From the NCBI RefSeq assembly GCF_029814935.1, contig NZ_CP104582.1, positions 3,348,001-3,412,000 of the forward strand: DNA of 64,000 nucleotides. The letters run 5' to 3'. A program made the position numbers and the translations under genes. The notes under the pieces are model-generated. The model was not told the origin of the DNA, did no database searches, and saw only the letters and a program-made list of their open reading frames with translations. This stretch comes from Pseudomonas sp. GD03919 (GTDB lineage: Bacteria > Pseudomonadota > Gammaproteobacteria > Pseudomonadales > Pseudomonadaceae). Each line of letters opens with the position of its first letter. Position 1 is the first letter of the stretch. Shown piece by piece: positions 44,093 through 56,501 of this stretch.

Positions 44093-44542
44093 TATTTGGA
44101 CTACGCCAACCAATTGCGCCGAGACAGAGTGGCGGGCTTGGCCGTACCCGCAAATAGGTCCAGCTATCGTAGAGTCCTCGATAGTTAGACTTAAGCCCCA
44201 TGTTGCTGTGAGTGGGGCTGGCCGCTTTCGCTCTGACTGGCTGCACAGGTGTTTTGAATCATCTTGGATAGGATGCTTCGGGCCGGAAGTAGCACCTAGC
44301 TAACGGCTGCTTTTGGCCGGTTTCTGCCTGTTGCGTCTCTGCTGCCCACTGGCCAAGTCGGATGCACGCGGTGGTCAGTACCAATGCAATTGACTGGTCA
44401 AATGGGTGCAATTGCGCAGGTATGGACTTCAAGCCCCAATTTCCTGGAAAAGAGGTTCTTTCTATGGACATCCGACATCAGAGATTGAGTAGCGGAATGT
44501 CTGAGCTGAAGTCATGTCCATGGCTGTTCTTCTTTCCTTTAT
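44093..44542. other. 450-bp intergenic right end of the umuC element
   Basis: No convincing gene. It contains the right copy of the roughly 100-bp repeat at 44307-44412, then the right-end sequences of the element with the TCTATGGACAT motif at 44460-44470, and ends at the ATCGAT junction. Short open frames across it coincide with the repeat and are not likely to be genes. Confidence 0.5.
44307..44412 (+). repeat. Roughly 100-bp flanking repeat, right copy
   Basis: It begins CTGCTTTTGGCCGGTTTCTG and continues with CTGGCCAAGTCGGATGCA, GTGGTCAGTACCAATGCA and TGGTCAA blocks, in the same order as the minus-strand copy at 34661-34757. The TGGTCAGTACCA part is itself near-palindromic and resembles a regulator site. 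Confidence 0.5.
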
Positions 44543-44548
44543 ATCGAT
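44543..44548. repeat. Right junction core ATCGAT
   Basis: Matches 23423-23428. The following base starts the codon GAA (Glu) of the umuC YSIDEAF motif. Confidence 0.75.
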
Positions 44549-45511
44549 GAAGCGTTTGCTGAATTGACAGGCATTCAGTCGGACCTGGTGCGCTTGGGCC
44601 GTGAGATCCGCTCCCAAGTTTTAGCCAGTACCGGCATTCCTACTGGAGTCGGCATCGCCTCGACCAAGACCTTGGCGAAATTGGCCAATTACGCTGCGAA
44701 AAAATGGCAGAAGCAGACCGGAGGTGTGGTGGATCTCACTGATTCCCAGCGCCGCGACAAGCTGCTGCGCGCCGTTGCAGTGAACGAGGTGTGGGGCATC
44801 GGCCGGCAACTGACCGAACGCCTCGGCGCGATGGGGATTCGGACAGCGTGGCAATTGGCTCAAGCAGATGCCTGGACCTTGCGGAAGAAATTCAGCGTGG
44901 TATTGGAAAAAACGGCACGGGAATTACAGGGCACTGCTTGCCTGGAACTGGACAGCGTCGCGCCACCGAAACAGGAGATTTGCTGCAGCAGAATGTTCGG
45001 CGAGCGTCAGAAAGACCTGGCCCCCATCCGAGAAGCAGTCGCCACATACGCAGCCAGGGCGTGCGAGAAGCTTCGTGCGCAAGGGTCTGTCTGCAGGAAA
45101 GTCAGGGTCAGCATTCGCACTGGCATGTTCAATCCGGACGAACTCAAATTTGCCAAGGGCATGCTGTGTGAGCTGCCCTACCCCACCGACGACACCCGAC
45201 TGATCACCCAGGCCGCACTTGCCGGCCTCGATGAAGTGTATCGCCCAGGTTTTTCCTATGCGAAGGCCGAGGTACTGCTGATGGATCTCTGCGGACGCGG
45301 CGAATTCACTGACGACTTATTTGCTGCCAGTCAGCCTGCTGCTTCGGAAAAGGTGATGGCCGTTCTGGATTCGGTCAACGCCAAATGGGGGCGCGGTACA
45401 TTGCGACCGGGCATAGTGCCGGCAAGCCCTGAATGGGGAATGCGCCGTGAGCTTTTGAGCCAGAGCTTCACGACGCGAGTGGATCAGTTGTGGAAAGTTT
45501 CTGCACGGTAA
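44549..45511 (+). pseudogene. umuC: UmuC (RulB-like) 3' part
   Basis: Codons 106-425 of UmuC: EAFAELTGIQSDLVRLGREI, then GIPTGVGIASTKTLAKLANY, the helix-hairpin-helix region VNEVWGIGRQLTERLGAMGI, and a C-terminal little-finger domain to the stop at 45511. No frameshift or internal stop is visible, so this half has not decayed, which suggests recent or reversible disruption. It has no promoter or start of its own apart from an internal TTG/ATG, so it is not expected to be made. Confidence 0.93.
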
Positions 45512-45619
45512 GCGGCGGCGTACGCTGGCCTGCTGAACAGCTCTTCCTGGATGGGAAGAGGCCTGTAACCACATCCAAAATCGGCTTACCGCACAGAGCG
45601 GGCATCACGCGGGAGGAGA

Positions 45620-45949
45620 TCAGCTCCCAGTTTTCGGGTTTTGGTCTTTCACAGACGCCGAAGTAGCAGCAGGCACGCGCTCTCTCGCCTGCTTGCCCGT
45701 ATAGATGCACATGGCCGAGTTGAAGGTGTTGAACGCGACCGCATGGTCAAAGTCGCAGAAATACGCGGGATGTTTGGTGGCAATCGTGTCTCCCGCCTGG
45801 CAATGGTTGCCGATGTACTCGACCAGAGAATCATTGTTCTGACCGAGGCAGGCATTACCAGTCGGCCGACCCCCCTTGGGTGATGTAAAGCTGCTGATGG
45901 CTAGCATCGCGCCTACTGCGATAACGGCTACGAAGATCGTCTTTTGCAC
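45620..45949 (-). CDS. Small exported protein
   Basis: A 109-residue protein with an N-terminal signal (TIFVAVIAVGAMLAISS) and a mature part with four Cys (NACLGQ, GNHCQAGD, YFCDFD, AMCIYTG), probably two disulfides in the periplasm. The GTG at 45949 follows AAGGAG with 7-base spacing, the reason for choosing it over the longer frame. Not recognised; it lies alone downstream of umuC on the opposite strand. Confidence 0.65.
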   Translation of the reverse strand: MQKTIFVAVIAVGAMLAISSFTSPKGGRPTGNACLGQNNDSLVEYIGNHCQAGDTIATKHPAYFCDFDHAVAFNTFNSAMCIYTGKQARERVPAATSASVKDQNPKTGS

Positions 45950-46199
45950 AAGTCTGCTCCTTATGGCAATTCCCTGCCAAGGGAAGTCCCTCGGCTGCGG
46001 ATCTCCATGAAATAGCAGCTTGGAAAAAACCCAAATCCGGTCTGTGTGCCAGTAACAGAGCGATAGCCGATACGGACGCCGTTTCAGGACGTGATTGGCG
46101 CACAAACCTGCATGAACCTCGGCCGTTCTTGCCTGAACGGAATTTGGGTTATTTCAAACACAGGAGATGCTGGAAATACTCATAACCAAGGAGCCAGCC

Positions 46200-46649
46200 A
46201 TGAGCCTCTTCAGCGAACTTGTAGCCCTTTTCGCCTCAGTTTTTCAGCCAAAACCCGTGTACACGACCATCATCTATCCCAGCCAGGGAAAGCCTGTCGT
46301 GGTGCATGACGGCCTCAGTATTCGCCATGAGCGCCGATGGCAACTGGCCGAATCGCTGTTGGAGGACGAAGTCCCGAGCTTCTCCTTCAGCTCTCTGCAC
46401 AACGATCCCACGAACCAAACCGAGCCGGTCGAGCTGTTTCAAGCAGAAAGTTTCTCCTCGGATTTGCTCGCCAGCAGCTTCCAGCCCATGGACACCATGT
46501 GCGTCAACCCAGCCAACGGCATGCCCATGATGGACAGTTGCTTCGATGTTATGGGGAACGCATATGGCACTGACATGATGAGCGACAGTATGTCGTTCGA
46601 TCATGCCAGTGGCCTTGGCAGTAGCTTTTCGGCCTTCGGTTTTGACTGA
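46200..46649 (+). CDS. Hypothetical protein, Met/Ser-rich C-terminus
   Basis: A 149-residue soluble protein. The N-terminal 30 residues are hydrophobic and amphipathic (SLFSELVALFASVFQPKPVY), the middle is charged, and the C-terminal 50 residues are rich in Met, Ser, Asp and Phe (DTMCVNPANGMPMMDSCFDV). The Met/Cys content could bind a metal (inference). The ATG at 46200 follows AAGGAG. No relatives recognised. The neighbouring gene at 46682 on the same strand may be co-transcribed. Confidence 0.6.
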   Translation: MSLFSELVALFASVFQPKPVYTTIIYPSQGKPVVVHDGLSIRHERRWQLAESLLEDEVPSFSFSSLHNDPTNQTEPVELFQAESFSSDLLASSFQPMDTMCVNPANGMPMMDSCFDVMGNAYGTDMMSDSMSFDHASGLGSSFSAFGFD

Positions 46650-46681
46650 ACCCAGGGAAGATATTCAGGGGGGGATTGGAG

Positions 46682-47089
46682 ATGTCGCCATTGGGATTCG
46701 GAGTGAGCTTTATTCTGGCTTTTGCAGTGGGAGTTTCCTGGTTGGCTTGGGCGTTCGATGCTCGAATAGAGCGCAGCAGGCGGGTTCGGCAGATTACATT
46801 GCCGCTGGACTACACAGACTCCGGCAACCGCCGTAGGCCACGCACCAGAGCGCGACCAGTGATGACCCTAGCAGGATTTCTGCTGATTCTGCTGTCGGTA
46901 GCTGGTGCGGCGGTACTGGGCCGTCTGGCTACCATGCAGCCGGGCGAGGCAGCCGCGGTATTCATCGCCTTCCCACTGCTGAGGGGGCTTTGGGGTCATA
47001 TCATGGGGGTTGGCCCAATTGTCTGCGTGGTCATTGCGGTACCCGGCACGTATTGCATCAGAAATGGCCTTGGGACAGAGCGGCGTTGA
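46682..47089 (+). CDS. Hypothetical membrane protein
   Basis: A 135-residue protein with a membrane segment at residues 3-22 (PLGFGVSFILAFAVGVSWLA), a basic loop (RNRRRPRTRARP-like, about 50-58), and further hydrophobic segments (VMTLAGFLLILLSVAGAAVL and GVGPIVCVVIAVPGTYCI). Not recognised. It follows the previous gene by 32 bases. The 3' end overlaps, on the opposite strand, the degenerate tail of the mrr fragment. Confidence 0.55.
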   Translation: MSPLGFGVSFILAFAVGVSWLAWAFDARIERSRRVRQITLPLDYTDSGNRRRPRTRARPVMTLAGFLLILLSVAGAAVLGRLATMQPGEAAAVFIAFPLLRGLWGHIMGVGPIVCVVIAVPGTYCIRNGLGTERR

Positions 47090-47208
47090 AGCGAGGCTGC
47101 CGTTTGACCGCCACTACGGCAACGGGCTCGCGCTGAAGTTGGGGCTAGATATTGAAATATGGACGTCGCGTTGCCGTCACGCCTCCACTGCGGCAACGGT
47201 CCGACTCT

Positions 47209-47385
47209 CACACGGTTGTTAATCACCGTCTGATGGCCTGAGGGAAGGCGCTCCTTGCGCTCGTCATCGGTCAATTGGAACTGATCAGCCACGCGCTCGC
47301 GCAACTCATTCAGCGGCAGTGGTGCGCCGTTTTGCACGGTGGCCAGCACCGGCCGCATTACACTTTGAAAATCCGGAATTGCCAT
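47209..47385 (-). pseudogene. mrr: Mrr-type restriction enzyme, N-terminal fragment
   Basis: The first 59 codons of an Mrr-like enzyme: MAIPDFQSVMRPVLATVQNG, then PLNELRERVADQFQLTDDER, then RLPSGHQTVINNRV, which is the Mrr_N winged-helix. Homology stops there and the frame continues with unrelated residues to 46996; the PD-(D/E)xK catalytic part is gone. GGGAG precedes the ATG at 47385, 26 bases after the hsdR stop, so it was the last gene of the restriction operon. Intact Mrr cuts methylated DNA. Confidence 0.78.
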
Positions 47386-47411
47386 CGTCACTCCCTAACC
47401 TGGTTGGCCGT

Positions 47412-50612
<3,201 letters not shown>

Positions 50613-50653
50613 AACGCTCTATGCTCCTTGCTCGGCAATGTGCGTGTTGTTCT

Positions 50654-51685
50654 TTAAAGCGGCCTGAGCAGCACGAAATGCTCCACCAGGCGCACCATCA
50701 ATTCTTTCTGCTCCGGCAAGCTCTCGGCTACCAGCAGCGCCAACGCCACCAGCGTGTTGTCGTTGATCAACTGCTCCACCGGCCGCGCCAGCAGGTGCTG
50801 GTTCAGTTGCAAATACCAGAGAAACAAAAATGAGCCACTGCGCTTGTTGCCATCGGCCAGCGGGTGATTCTTGATAACGAAATAGAGCAGATGCGCCGCG
50901 CGGCTGGCCACGTTGGGGTAGAACCAGTCATCACCAAAGCCCTGCTCGATGCTGGCAATGGCTGAGGCCAGGCCATCGCCGCGCAGTTGGCCGAACAGCT
51001 CGGTCGCCTCGCCCTTGGCCATCAGCGTGGCCTTCAACTGCGCGATGGCCGCCAACACATCATCCAGCTCCAGGGCGCGCATGTCGGTTTGACGGGTGTT
51101 CTGCTCCTGCAGGCTTTGCTCGTCAAAGCCCTGCAACAGGCTCCAGCTGCGAGCATAGTCGCCGATCACCTGCAGCACGGCGCGACCCTGGTCGTTGACC
51201 AGTTGCTGGTTGGCCAGGGTGCGCGACAACAGGCTCACCGCCTGCTCAAACTCGATACCGCGCTCCGCCAGACGGCGCTGGTTAAGGGTGTAGCCCTCGA
51301 CCAGATGCGCCTGCAACACCCGTGTAGCCCACTGACGGAACTGGGTAGCCCGCCTGGAGCTCACGCGATAACCCACCGAGATGATGGCATCCAGGCTGTA
51401 GTGCTTGATGCGCCGACGCACCTGGCGGGCACCTTCCTGGCGAACCACTAAGAAATCCTTAGTGGTTGCCGGCTCGGCCAATTCACCATCGTTAAAGATG
51501 TTTTTCAGGTGCATCAGCACGTTTTCAGGCGTGGTATCGAACAGCTCGCCCATTTGCGCCTGGCTCAGCCACAGCGTGTCGTGCTCCAGCGCGACCTGCA
51601 ACTGCGCCTGGCCATCGGCCGAGGTAAAGATTTGAACCTGCTGACTTGTGGCCGACAGGTAGGGCGCGTCCTTGCTGTCCGCCAT
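50654..51685 (-). CDS. RhuM-Fic/DOC fusion protein of the type I operon
   Basis: A 343-residue protein with an N-terminal RhuM domain (about residues 35-150; LWLSQAQMGELFDTTPENVL, then RIKHYSLDAIISVGYRVSSR) and a C-terminal Fic/DOC domain with HPLADGNKRSGSF at residues 274-286. The Lys in place of the third Gly makes the motif DOC-like, and DOC proteins phosphorylate elongation factor Tu instead of AMPylating. Such fusions are often found inside type I restriction operons and are presumed to act as a toxin or regulator that backs up the system (inference). It starts at 51685, directly abutting the hsdS stop, so expression is coupled. Confidence 0.88.
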   Translation of the reverse strand: MADSKDAPYLSATSQQVQIFTSADGQAQLQVALEHDTLWLSQAQMGELFDTTPENVLMHLKNIFNDGELAEPATTKDFLVVRQEGARQVRRRIKHYSLDAIISVGYRVSSRRATQFRQWATRVLQAHLVEGYTLNQRRLAERGIEFEQAVSLLSRTLANQQLVNDQGRAVLQVIGDYARSWSLLQGFDEQSLQEQNTRQTDMRALELDDVLAAIAQLKATLMAKGEATELFGQLRGDGLASAIASIEQGFGDDWFYPNVASRAAHLLYFVIKNHPLADGNKRSGSFLFLWYLQLNQHLLARPVEQLINDNTLVALALLVAESLPEQKELMVRLVEHFVLLRPL

Positions 51686-53077
51686 TTAGTTGGCCTCTGC
51701 TACGGCTATTTCGGGGGCTTGGCTACTGGCCGGTGGTTGCCAGTCGCGCACGTCGATTTTGCCGGTGACGGCGGCGGAGATTAGGGCGGAGCGGCGTTCT
51801 TGAAGGAGGGTTATCGTGCGCTCAGCGTAGGAGATAGTCTCATTTGAGCGTTCGAGTATTTCTCCCATCACCGCAGCAATTTTTTGCTGCTCTTCGAGAG
51901 GCGGAAAAGCAAATCTGTACTGCCTAAATTTTTCGGCAGGCAAATGCGATATTGTTGCTTTCGTATCGGACTCTTCAAAGACCCCCAACGACTTTGCCGC
52001 CATCAAAGTATAAAAAAAGAACTCGGCAGTATCGCTCTTCGGCGACTCCGGGCGCAGTCGATGCAACGCTTTCTGGTAGCCGATAATGCTATCAATATGC
52101 CTCCAAATTGCAGCTCGTCCCACATCCCCACCTTCACAAACAAGGAGATCGCCGAGGCTAACCGTATAACGTCCATACTCAGCAGGCTCAATATCCATTA
52201 ACGGTAATTCATCGATATTGACTGCGCCCCATTGAACATCCTGATTTCTCAGATAGGGCACAGGATTGGCCCCTGTATTTCTCTTCTCATCGAGCATTTT
52301 TCCAAGCTCGACCGAGTAGCGAAAACTGAGCTTGCACACCTGCCAATGCGCCGGCACCTCGCCCAGCCACTCCACGCCGGAGTCTTTCATCGGCACCGTC
52401 GGGTCGAGGCCTTTAGTGACGGCGTGGGAGATCACGGCCTGGCGCTTTTCCTTGAGCAGTTCGATCAGGCGCTGCTGCTCTTCGATCAGCGCGTCGATGC
52501 GGGCGGTTTCGTGGTCGAGGAAGCGGGCGATTTGGGTTTGCTCTGCCAAGGTAGGAAAGCAGAATCGCTCTTGCAGGTAGGACTCAGAGTCAAGGTTCTG
52601 GATACCGGTGGTCTGTTTAATCGCCGGGAAATTAACTTTCCCCTGATAAAGGCTATCGAACGAGTAGCAGAGAAATCCGCTATCGAACCCATGCAAAGGG
52701 CGCATTCGAGCAACAAAGTTCGAGGTTATGGCCTCAAAGTCATGTTCAAACAGAACAACGCATCCGACCAATGTCTTCTCGCCACCACCAGACTTTTCGA
52801 TCAGCAAATCACCAGACTGAAGAAGACGTGAAGCACGCTCCTTCTTCGTAATGCCGCGATACGTGAGCTTGTCGAGTCCAACGCGGCAGGTGGCGCGATC
52901 AAAGTCCGCAACACGAATCACTGCTAGGTCATTTTCCCCATCTGGCTCATCACCCCATAGGCCGTTGGTACAGCCATCGACCGAGCGCTTCAGGGAAAAG
53001 ATTGCCCAATGCTCGGGGACCTCGCCCAACCACTCCACCCCAGAATCCTTGTACGCCGGATACGTCGGAAAACTCAT
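51686..53077 (-). CDS. hsdS: Type I restriction enzyme specificity subunit
   Basis: A 463-residue DNA-recognition subunit with two target-recognition domains. Each begins with the same signature, KDSGVEWLGEVPEHW at about residue 10 and KDSGVEWLGEVPAHW at about 231, and each ends with a helical spacer (ARIDALIEEQQRLIELLKEK; SYAERTITLLQERRSALISA). It therefore reads a bipartite site. The first TRD contains lower-GC codons than its neighbours, as expected from TRD exchange. Its start overlaps the abi stop by 4 bases (ATGA). Confidence 0.93.
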   Translation of the reverse strand: MSFPTYPAYKDSGVEWLGEVPEHWAIFSLKRSVDGCTNGLWGDEPDGENDLAVIRVADFDRATCRVGLDKLTYRGITKKERASRLLQSGDLLIEKSGGGEKTLVGCVVLFEHDFEAITSNFVARMRPLHGFDSGFLCYSFDSLYQGKVNFPAIKQTTGIQNLDSESYLQERFCFPTLAEQTQIARFLDHETARIDALIEEQQRLIELLKEKRQAVISHAVTKGLDPTVPMKDSGVEWLGEVPAHWQVCKLSFRYSVELGKMLDEKRNTGANPVPYLRNQDVQWGAVNIDELPLMDIEPAEYGRYTVSLGDLLVCEGGDVGRAAIWRHIDSIIGYQKALHRLRPESPKSDTAEFFFYTLMAAKSLGVFEESDTKATISHLPAEKFRQYRFAFPPLEEQQKIAAVMGEILERSNETISYAERTITLLQERRSALISAAVTGKIDVRDWQPPASSQAPEIAVAEAN

Positions 53078-54054
53078 GCTTTTACTCCTTCACGCGCATT
53101 CTTCGCTGCCGCCTGCCAAAACGGCTCGGTATCCCAGTGCCCCGGAAAGCCCATGTGCGGGCGGGACACCTGCGGGTACTGATCCAGCAGCGTGACCAGG
53201 CGCTCGGCCCATTGACTGGCGGGTGATACCACCCGCATCAGGGTTTCGATCACCACCAGTTGCAGGTAGAGCCGACGACGGGGATCAAGGCGCTGCCCAG
53301 GATGCTCCTGCGAACCGGTTTCGATGTGCTCCGGTATGCCCGGCCAGCCAGCCGGGGCTTTGCGTGGCAGTTCCGGGCGGCTGCCAAATTCACGATTCCA
53401 GACCCGGCCATGATGGGCGCAAACATTGCGCAGGTCTGACAGGCTGCGGAACCAGGAACGCAGCACCGGCATCTTCACGCCGAAGTGGCGCTCAATCCGC
53501 TGGGTATCCGCCGGCAGGCGCAGGTTGGCCAACAAGGTCGACACTTCCTTGAAGGTCAGCAGCTCCAGGGCCATCCAGATCGGCGGCTGACTGGGTGCGC
53601 CGTGGTACTTGCTGCGGTAGTGCGCCAGAAAAGACTCCACCTCACGCCCTTTGGCTGCCTGCTCCAGTTTGTCGAGCAGCCAGGCATGGTTGTAGCGCGT
53701 ATCGAAAATATCCGCATTGAGATAACCATGCGGTTGGTGGTGTTCGGCAAGGGTATTGCCAAGTTGGGCACGCAGGGCAATTTCCAGCCGTTCGATGGCA
53801 TCCAGCAGCAGCAGCCGAAGTTCCCGGTCAAACACATACAGGCGCAGCACGTCAGCAAAGTGGCTGTTGTGCAGGAACTGGTGCTCTGCTGAGCCCGGCT
53901 GGTAGAACGGACGTGTATACGCCGATAAGCGGAAGTAACTGATGTTGGCGAGATAGTGACGGGCGCTGGCTTCGTCATCAATGACCAGCCCACGGCTGCG
54001 CAGCGTGGCGATCTGCTCGTCGATGCTGTGGGCTGGCTTGTGGAAGCGGCTCAT
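53074..54054 (-). CDS. Abi-family (AbiD/F, Abi_2) HEPN protein
   Basis: A 326-residue protein of the Abi_2 family (PF07751): FHKPAHSIDEQIATLRSRGL, then YFRLSAYTRPF, ending in a HEPN-type ribonuclease motif RNVCAHHGRVWNR with Arg209 and His214 (Rx4H). Members abort phage infection by RNA cleavage or inhibition of phage replication. Placing it between hsdM and hsdS, overlapping hsdS by 4 bases, ties it to the restriction system. A terminator-like hairpin lies immediately upstream, 18 bases before its ATG, so its expression may be conditional. Confidence 0.88.
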   Translation of the reverse strand: MSRFHKPAHSIDEQIATLRSRGLVIDDEASARHYLANISYFRLSAYTRPFYQPGSAEHQFLHNSHFADVLRLYVFDRELRLLLLDAIERLEIALRAQLGNTLAEHHQPHGYLNADIFDTRYNHAWLLDKLEQAAKGREVESFLAHYRSKYHGAPSQPPIWMALELLTFKEVSTLLANLRLPADTQRIERHFGVKMPVLRSWFRSLSDLRNVCAHHGRVWNREFGSRPELPRKAPAGWPGIPEHIETGSQEHPGQRLDPRRRLYLQLVVIETLMRVVSPASQWAERLVTLLDQYPQVSRPHMGFPGHWDTEPFWQAAAKNAREGVKA

Positions 54055-54071
54055 GCACGCCCCCCGGAAAC

Positions 54072-54113
54072 AAAAAACCCGCCAAAGTGTGCTTCAGAGA
54101 GAGGCATGGCGGG
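54072..54113 (-). terminator. Terminator-like hairpin between hsdM and abi
   Basis: On the minus strand CCCGCCA (54113-54107) pairs with TGGCGGG (54084-54078) and is followed by six T (54077-54072). This is a standard Rho-independent form, placed between hsdM and the abi-hsdS-rhuM/fic-hsdR genes. It could insulate hsdM or act as an attenuator so that the methylase is made in excess over the restriction and abortive genes. Confidence 0.75.
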
Positions 54114-54208
54114 TGTGTTGGGTGCAAGTATACCCAGCCGGGCAACATAGGCAAGCCATTCCTCCGGTCGGCTTTGGTTAACCGACTGGCTGTCATTGAT
54201 AGCCGATC

Positions 54209-56185
54209 TCATGCCGACAGCCCTTCAATCATCTGTTTGATGCGATCAGTACAGGCTTTCAGGTCGCGGTCGATCTCTTCCAGCGGGCGCGGTGGCTGGA
54301 ACACGTAGAAGTGGCGATTGAAGGGAATCTCGAAACCGACCACGCCGACTTCGCCATCCTGCTCATCGCGCTTGCTTTCGTCGATCCAGGCATCCGGCAC
54401 ATGGGGCTTCACTTCGCGCTCGAAGTAGTCGTACACCGACTCACCCAGCGGCACGTTCTCGTTGTCGCGCAGGCCTGCATCGGGCTCGGGCTGGCCTTTG
54501 ACCATGCAGATATCCGCTTCGGGGTCGCGCTCGCTCAGAGCATTGAGGATGGCCTTCAGCTCCGGCGTGCTGGGCGATACATCGTGGGCGCTGAGTGCCT
54601 TCTTCAGCAGCTTGCTGAACTGCTCGCGATTGCGGTGCAGCACGCTGGCGTCAATTGATTGCAGGGCTTCGATCAGCCGTTGGCGAGCCGGGGCGTCCAG
54701 CTTCTCGATGGCTTTTTCTTCCAGCACTTTCTTGATGCGCTCGGCGCTGGTCTGGAAGTTCAGACGCAGCGGGCGCTCGACGGTGATGCGCCGGTAGCCG
54801 AAGGCTTCGACGGGGAAGATTTTGCTCTGCGCAGTTTCCTCGAAACGGCCATACAGGCGCACCAGCTCGTCGATCTGCTCCTCGGTGAGGTACTGGCGCT
54901 TGCTGCCCAGGGATTTGCGCATCTTGGCAAAGTGCTGGCTGCCATCGATCAGTTGTACCTTGCCCTGGCGCACAGCGGCTTTGTGGTTGCTCAGCACCCA
55001 CACATAGGTGGCGATGCCGGTGTTGTAGAACATGTCGGTGGGCAGGGCGATGATCGCTTCGACCAGATCGTTCTGCAGCAGGTAGCGGCGAATCTCCGAC
55101 TCGCCCGAACCGGCACCGCCGGTAAACAGCGGCGAGCCGTTGAGGATGATGCCGATGCGCGAGCCGCCCTCACGCGGGTCACGCATCTTGCTGACCAGGT
55201 GCATTAGGAACAGCAGCGAGCCATCGGACACGCGCGGCAAGCCTGGGCCGAAGCGGCCGTTGAAGCCTTTCTCACTGTGCTCGTCGGTGATCTGCTTCTG
55301 CACCTTCTTCCACTCCACGCCAAACGGCGGGTTGCTGAGCATGAAGTCGAAGCGACTGTCGGCCAACTGGTCGTCGGACAGGGTGTTGCCCAGCTTGATG
55401 TTGGTGACGTCCTGGCCCTTGATCAGCATGTCCGCCTTGCAGATGGCGTAGGACTCGGGGTTCAGCTCCTGGCCGTGCAGCGACACGGTGACTTGCTGGC
55501 TGATGGACTGGATGTACTCGTCGCCCTCGGAGAGGAAGCCGCCGGTGCCGGCAGTCGGGTCGTAGATGGTGACGATGCTGTTGGGCTTGAGCTTGTCGTC
55601 CTGCCCGGTGATCACCAGCGAGGTGGTCAGGTGCACGATATCGCGCGGGGTGAAGTGTTCCCCGGCGGTTTCGTTGGAGCTTTCCGCGAACTTGCGGATC
55701 AGCTCTTCGAAGATGATGCCCATGCCGAAGTTGCTGATGCGCTCCGGGCTCAGGTCGGTGGAGGCAAAGCGCTGCACTACCTGATACAGCAGGTTGGCGG
55801 CAGAGAGCTGCTGCACGAAGTCTTCAAAGTGGAAGTGCTCGAAGATCTCGCGGGCGTCCTTGCTGAAGGACTGCACATAGCTCATCAGGTCAGCGGCGGT
55901 CTGGGTGTCGGACAGCGTGCCGAGGGTCAACTTGGAAGCATTGAAGAACTGCTGCCCGGCCGCACGCAGCAACAGTCGCTCACGCACCAGGTCAGGCCGA
56001 CCTTCCTGCGCATAGGACTCACGGATCACCGCTTCCTTGGTCGGCTCCAGGACACATTCCATACGGCGCAGCAGGGTAAACGGCAGGATGATGCGGCCGT
56101 ACTGCGACTGTTTGAAGTCACCGCGCAGCAGGTCGGCAATCGACCAGAGAAAGGCGGCGGTCTGGGAATGGTTTTCCGTGTTCAC
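54209..56185 (-). CDS. hsdM: Type I restriction enzyme modification subunit
   Basis: A 658-residue N6-adenine methyltransferase subunit. N-terminal HsdM_N (about residues 8-150), then AdoMet motif [18 protein letters not shown], catalytic motif [14 protein letters not shown], and a helical C-terminus longer than in EcoKI-type HsdM (about 530). It methylates the site chosen by HsdS and forms the M2S core. First gene of the operon; ATG at 56185 with AAGGAG upstream. Confidence 0.94.
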   Translation of the reverse strand: MNTENHSQTAAFLWSIADLLRGDFKQSQYGRIILPFTLLRRMECVLEPTKEAVIRESYAQEGRPDLVRERLLLRAAGQQFFNASKLTLGTLSDTQTAADLMSYVQSFSKDAREIFEHFHFEDFVQQLSAANLLYQVVQRFASTDLSPERISNFGMGIIFEELIRKFAESSNETAGEHFTPRDIVHLTTSLVITGQDDKLKPNSIVTIYDPTAGTGGFLSEGDEYIQSISQQVTVSLHGQELNPESYAICKADMLIKGQDVTNIKLGNTLSDDQLADSRFDFMLSNPPFGVEWKKVQKQITDEHSEKGFNGRFGPGLPRVSDGSLLFLMHLVSKMRDPREGGSRIGIILNGSPLFTGGAGSGESEIRRYLLQNDLVEAIIALPTDMFYNTGIATYVWVLSNHKAAVRQGKVQLIDGSQHFAKMRKSLGSKRQYLTEEQIDELVRLYGRFEETAQSKIFPVEAFGYRRITVERPLRLNFQTSAERIKKVLEEKAIEKLDAPARQRLIEALQSIDASVLHRNREQFSKLLKKALSAHDVSPSTPELKAILNALSERDPEADICMVKGQPEPDAGLRDNENVPLGESVYDYFEREVKPHVPDAWIDESKRDEQDGEVGVVGFEIPFNRHFYVFQPPRPLEEIDRDLKACTDRIKQMIEGLSA

Positions 56186-56501
56186 GCAACTGCTCCTTGG
56201 AATACGTGCAAAAAAACGAGTCTACCTTGCCGAGCGCTATTCGATCACACCAATCTGGCTGTGTGCCTTCATATGCACAAGCGCCTAGACGAAAAGGAGC
56301 GCCTGCAGCGGACTATCCCTACCAAGGGATATGTCGATGGCCAAGGCTTGTTCTGGGATGAAGTTATCGCCTGAAGCTGGTCGATGAGCAGGATGTATAA
56401 CTTAAACTCTCAGCCGGCCGCTTCCGCCTGCTGCGGAGCGAGCTGCCAAAAGCCTGGGAGCACTTTATCCGAACGGTCTTAGGCTCTTCCCTTGGAAGGG
56501 G

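Larger units (their letters stand above)
23429..44542 (+). mobile_element. 21.1-kb integrative element in umuC (recombinase-trio/ILE-like)
   Basis: Bounded by direct ATCGAT copies within umuC; removing one copy plus the interior restores the umuC frame exactly. The left end holds three large overlapping tyrosine recombinase genes and a small coiled-coil gene (23508-31602), an arrangement like Tn554-type transposons and recombinase-in-trio elements. Insertion of integrase-bearing integron-like elements into rulB/umuC genes is a known event in Pseudomonas. Cargo: a zinc-hook ATPase (31670-34360) and an alkyl-sulfate module (35046-44092). An IS21-family element (26036-28631) is nested in it. Both ends carry a related subterminal motif, TCTATGGACAT, at about 23471-23481 and 44460-44470. 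Confidence 0.88.

Noticed and set aside
44259..44471. 70-codon open frame on the minus strand near the right end of the umuC element
   Set aside because: Coincides with the dispersed/flanking repeat and its length follows from the repeat; no independent evidence of coding.
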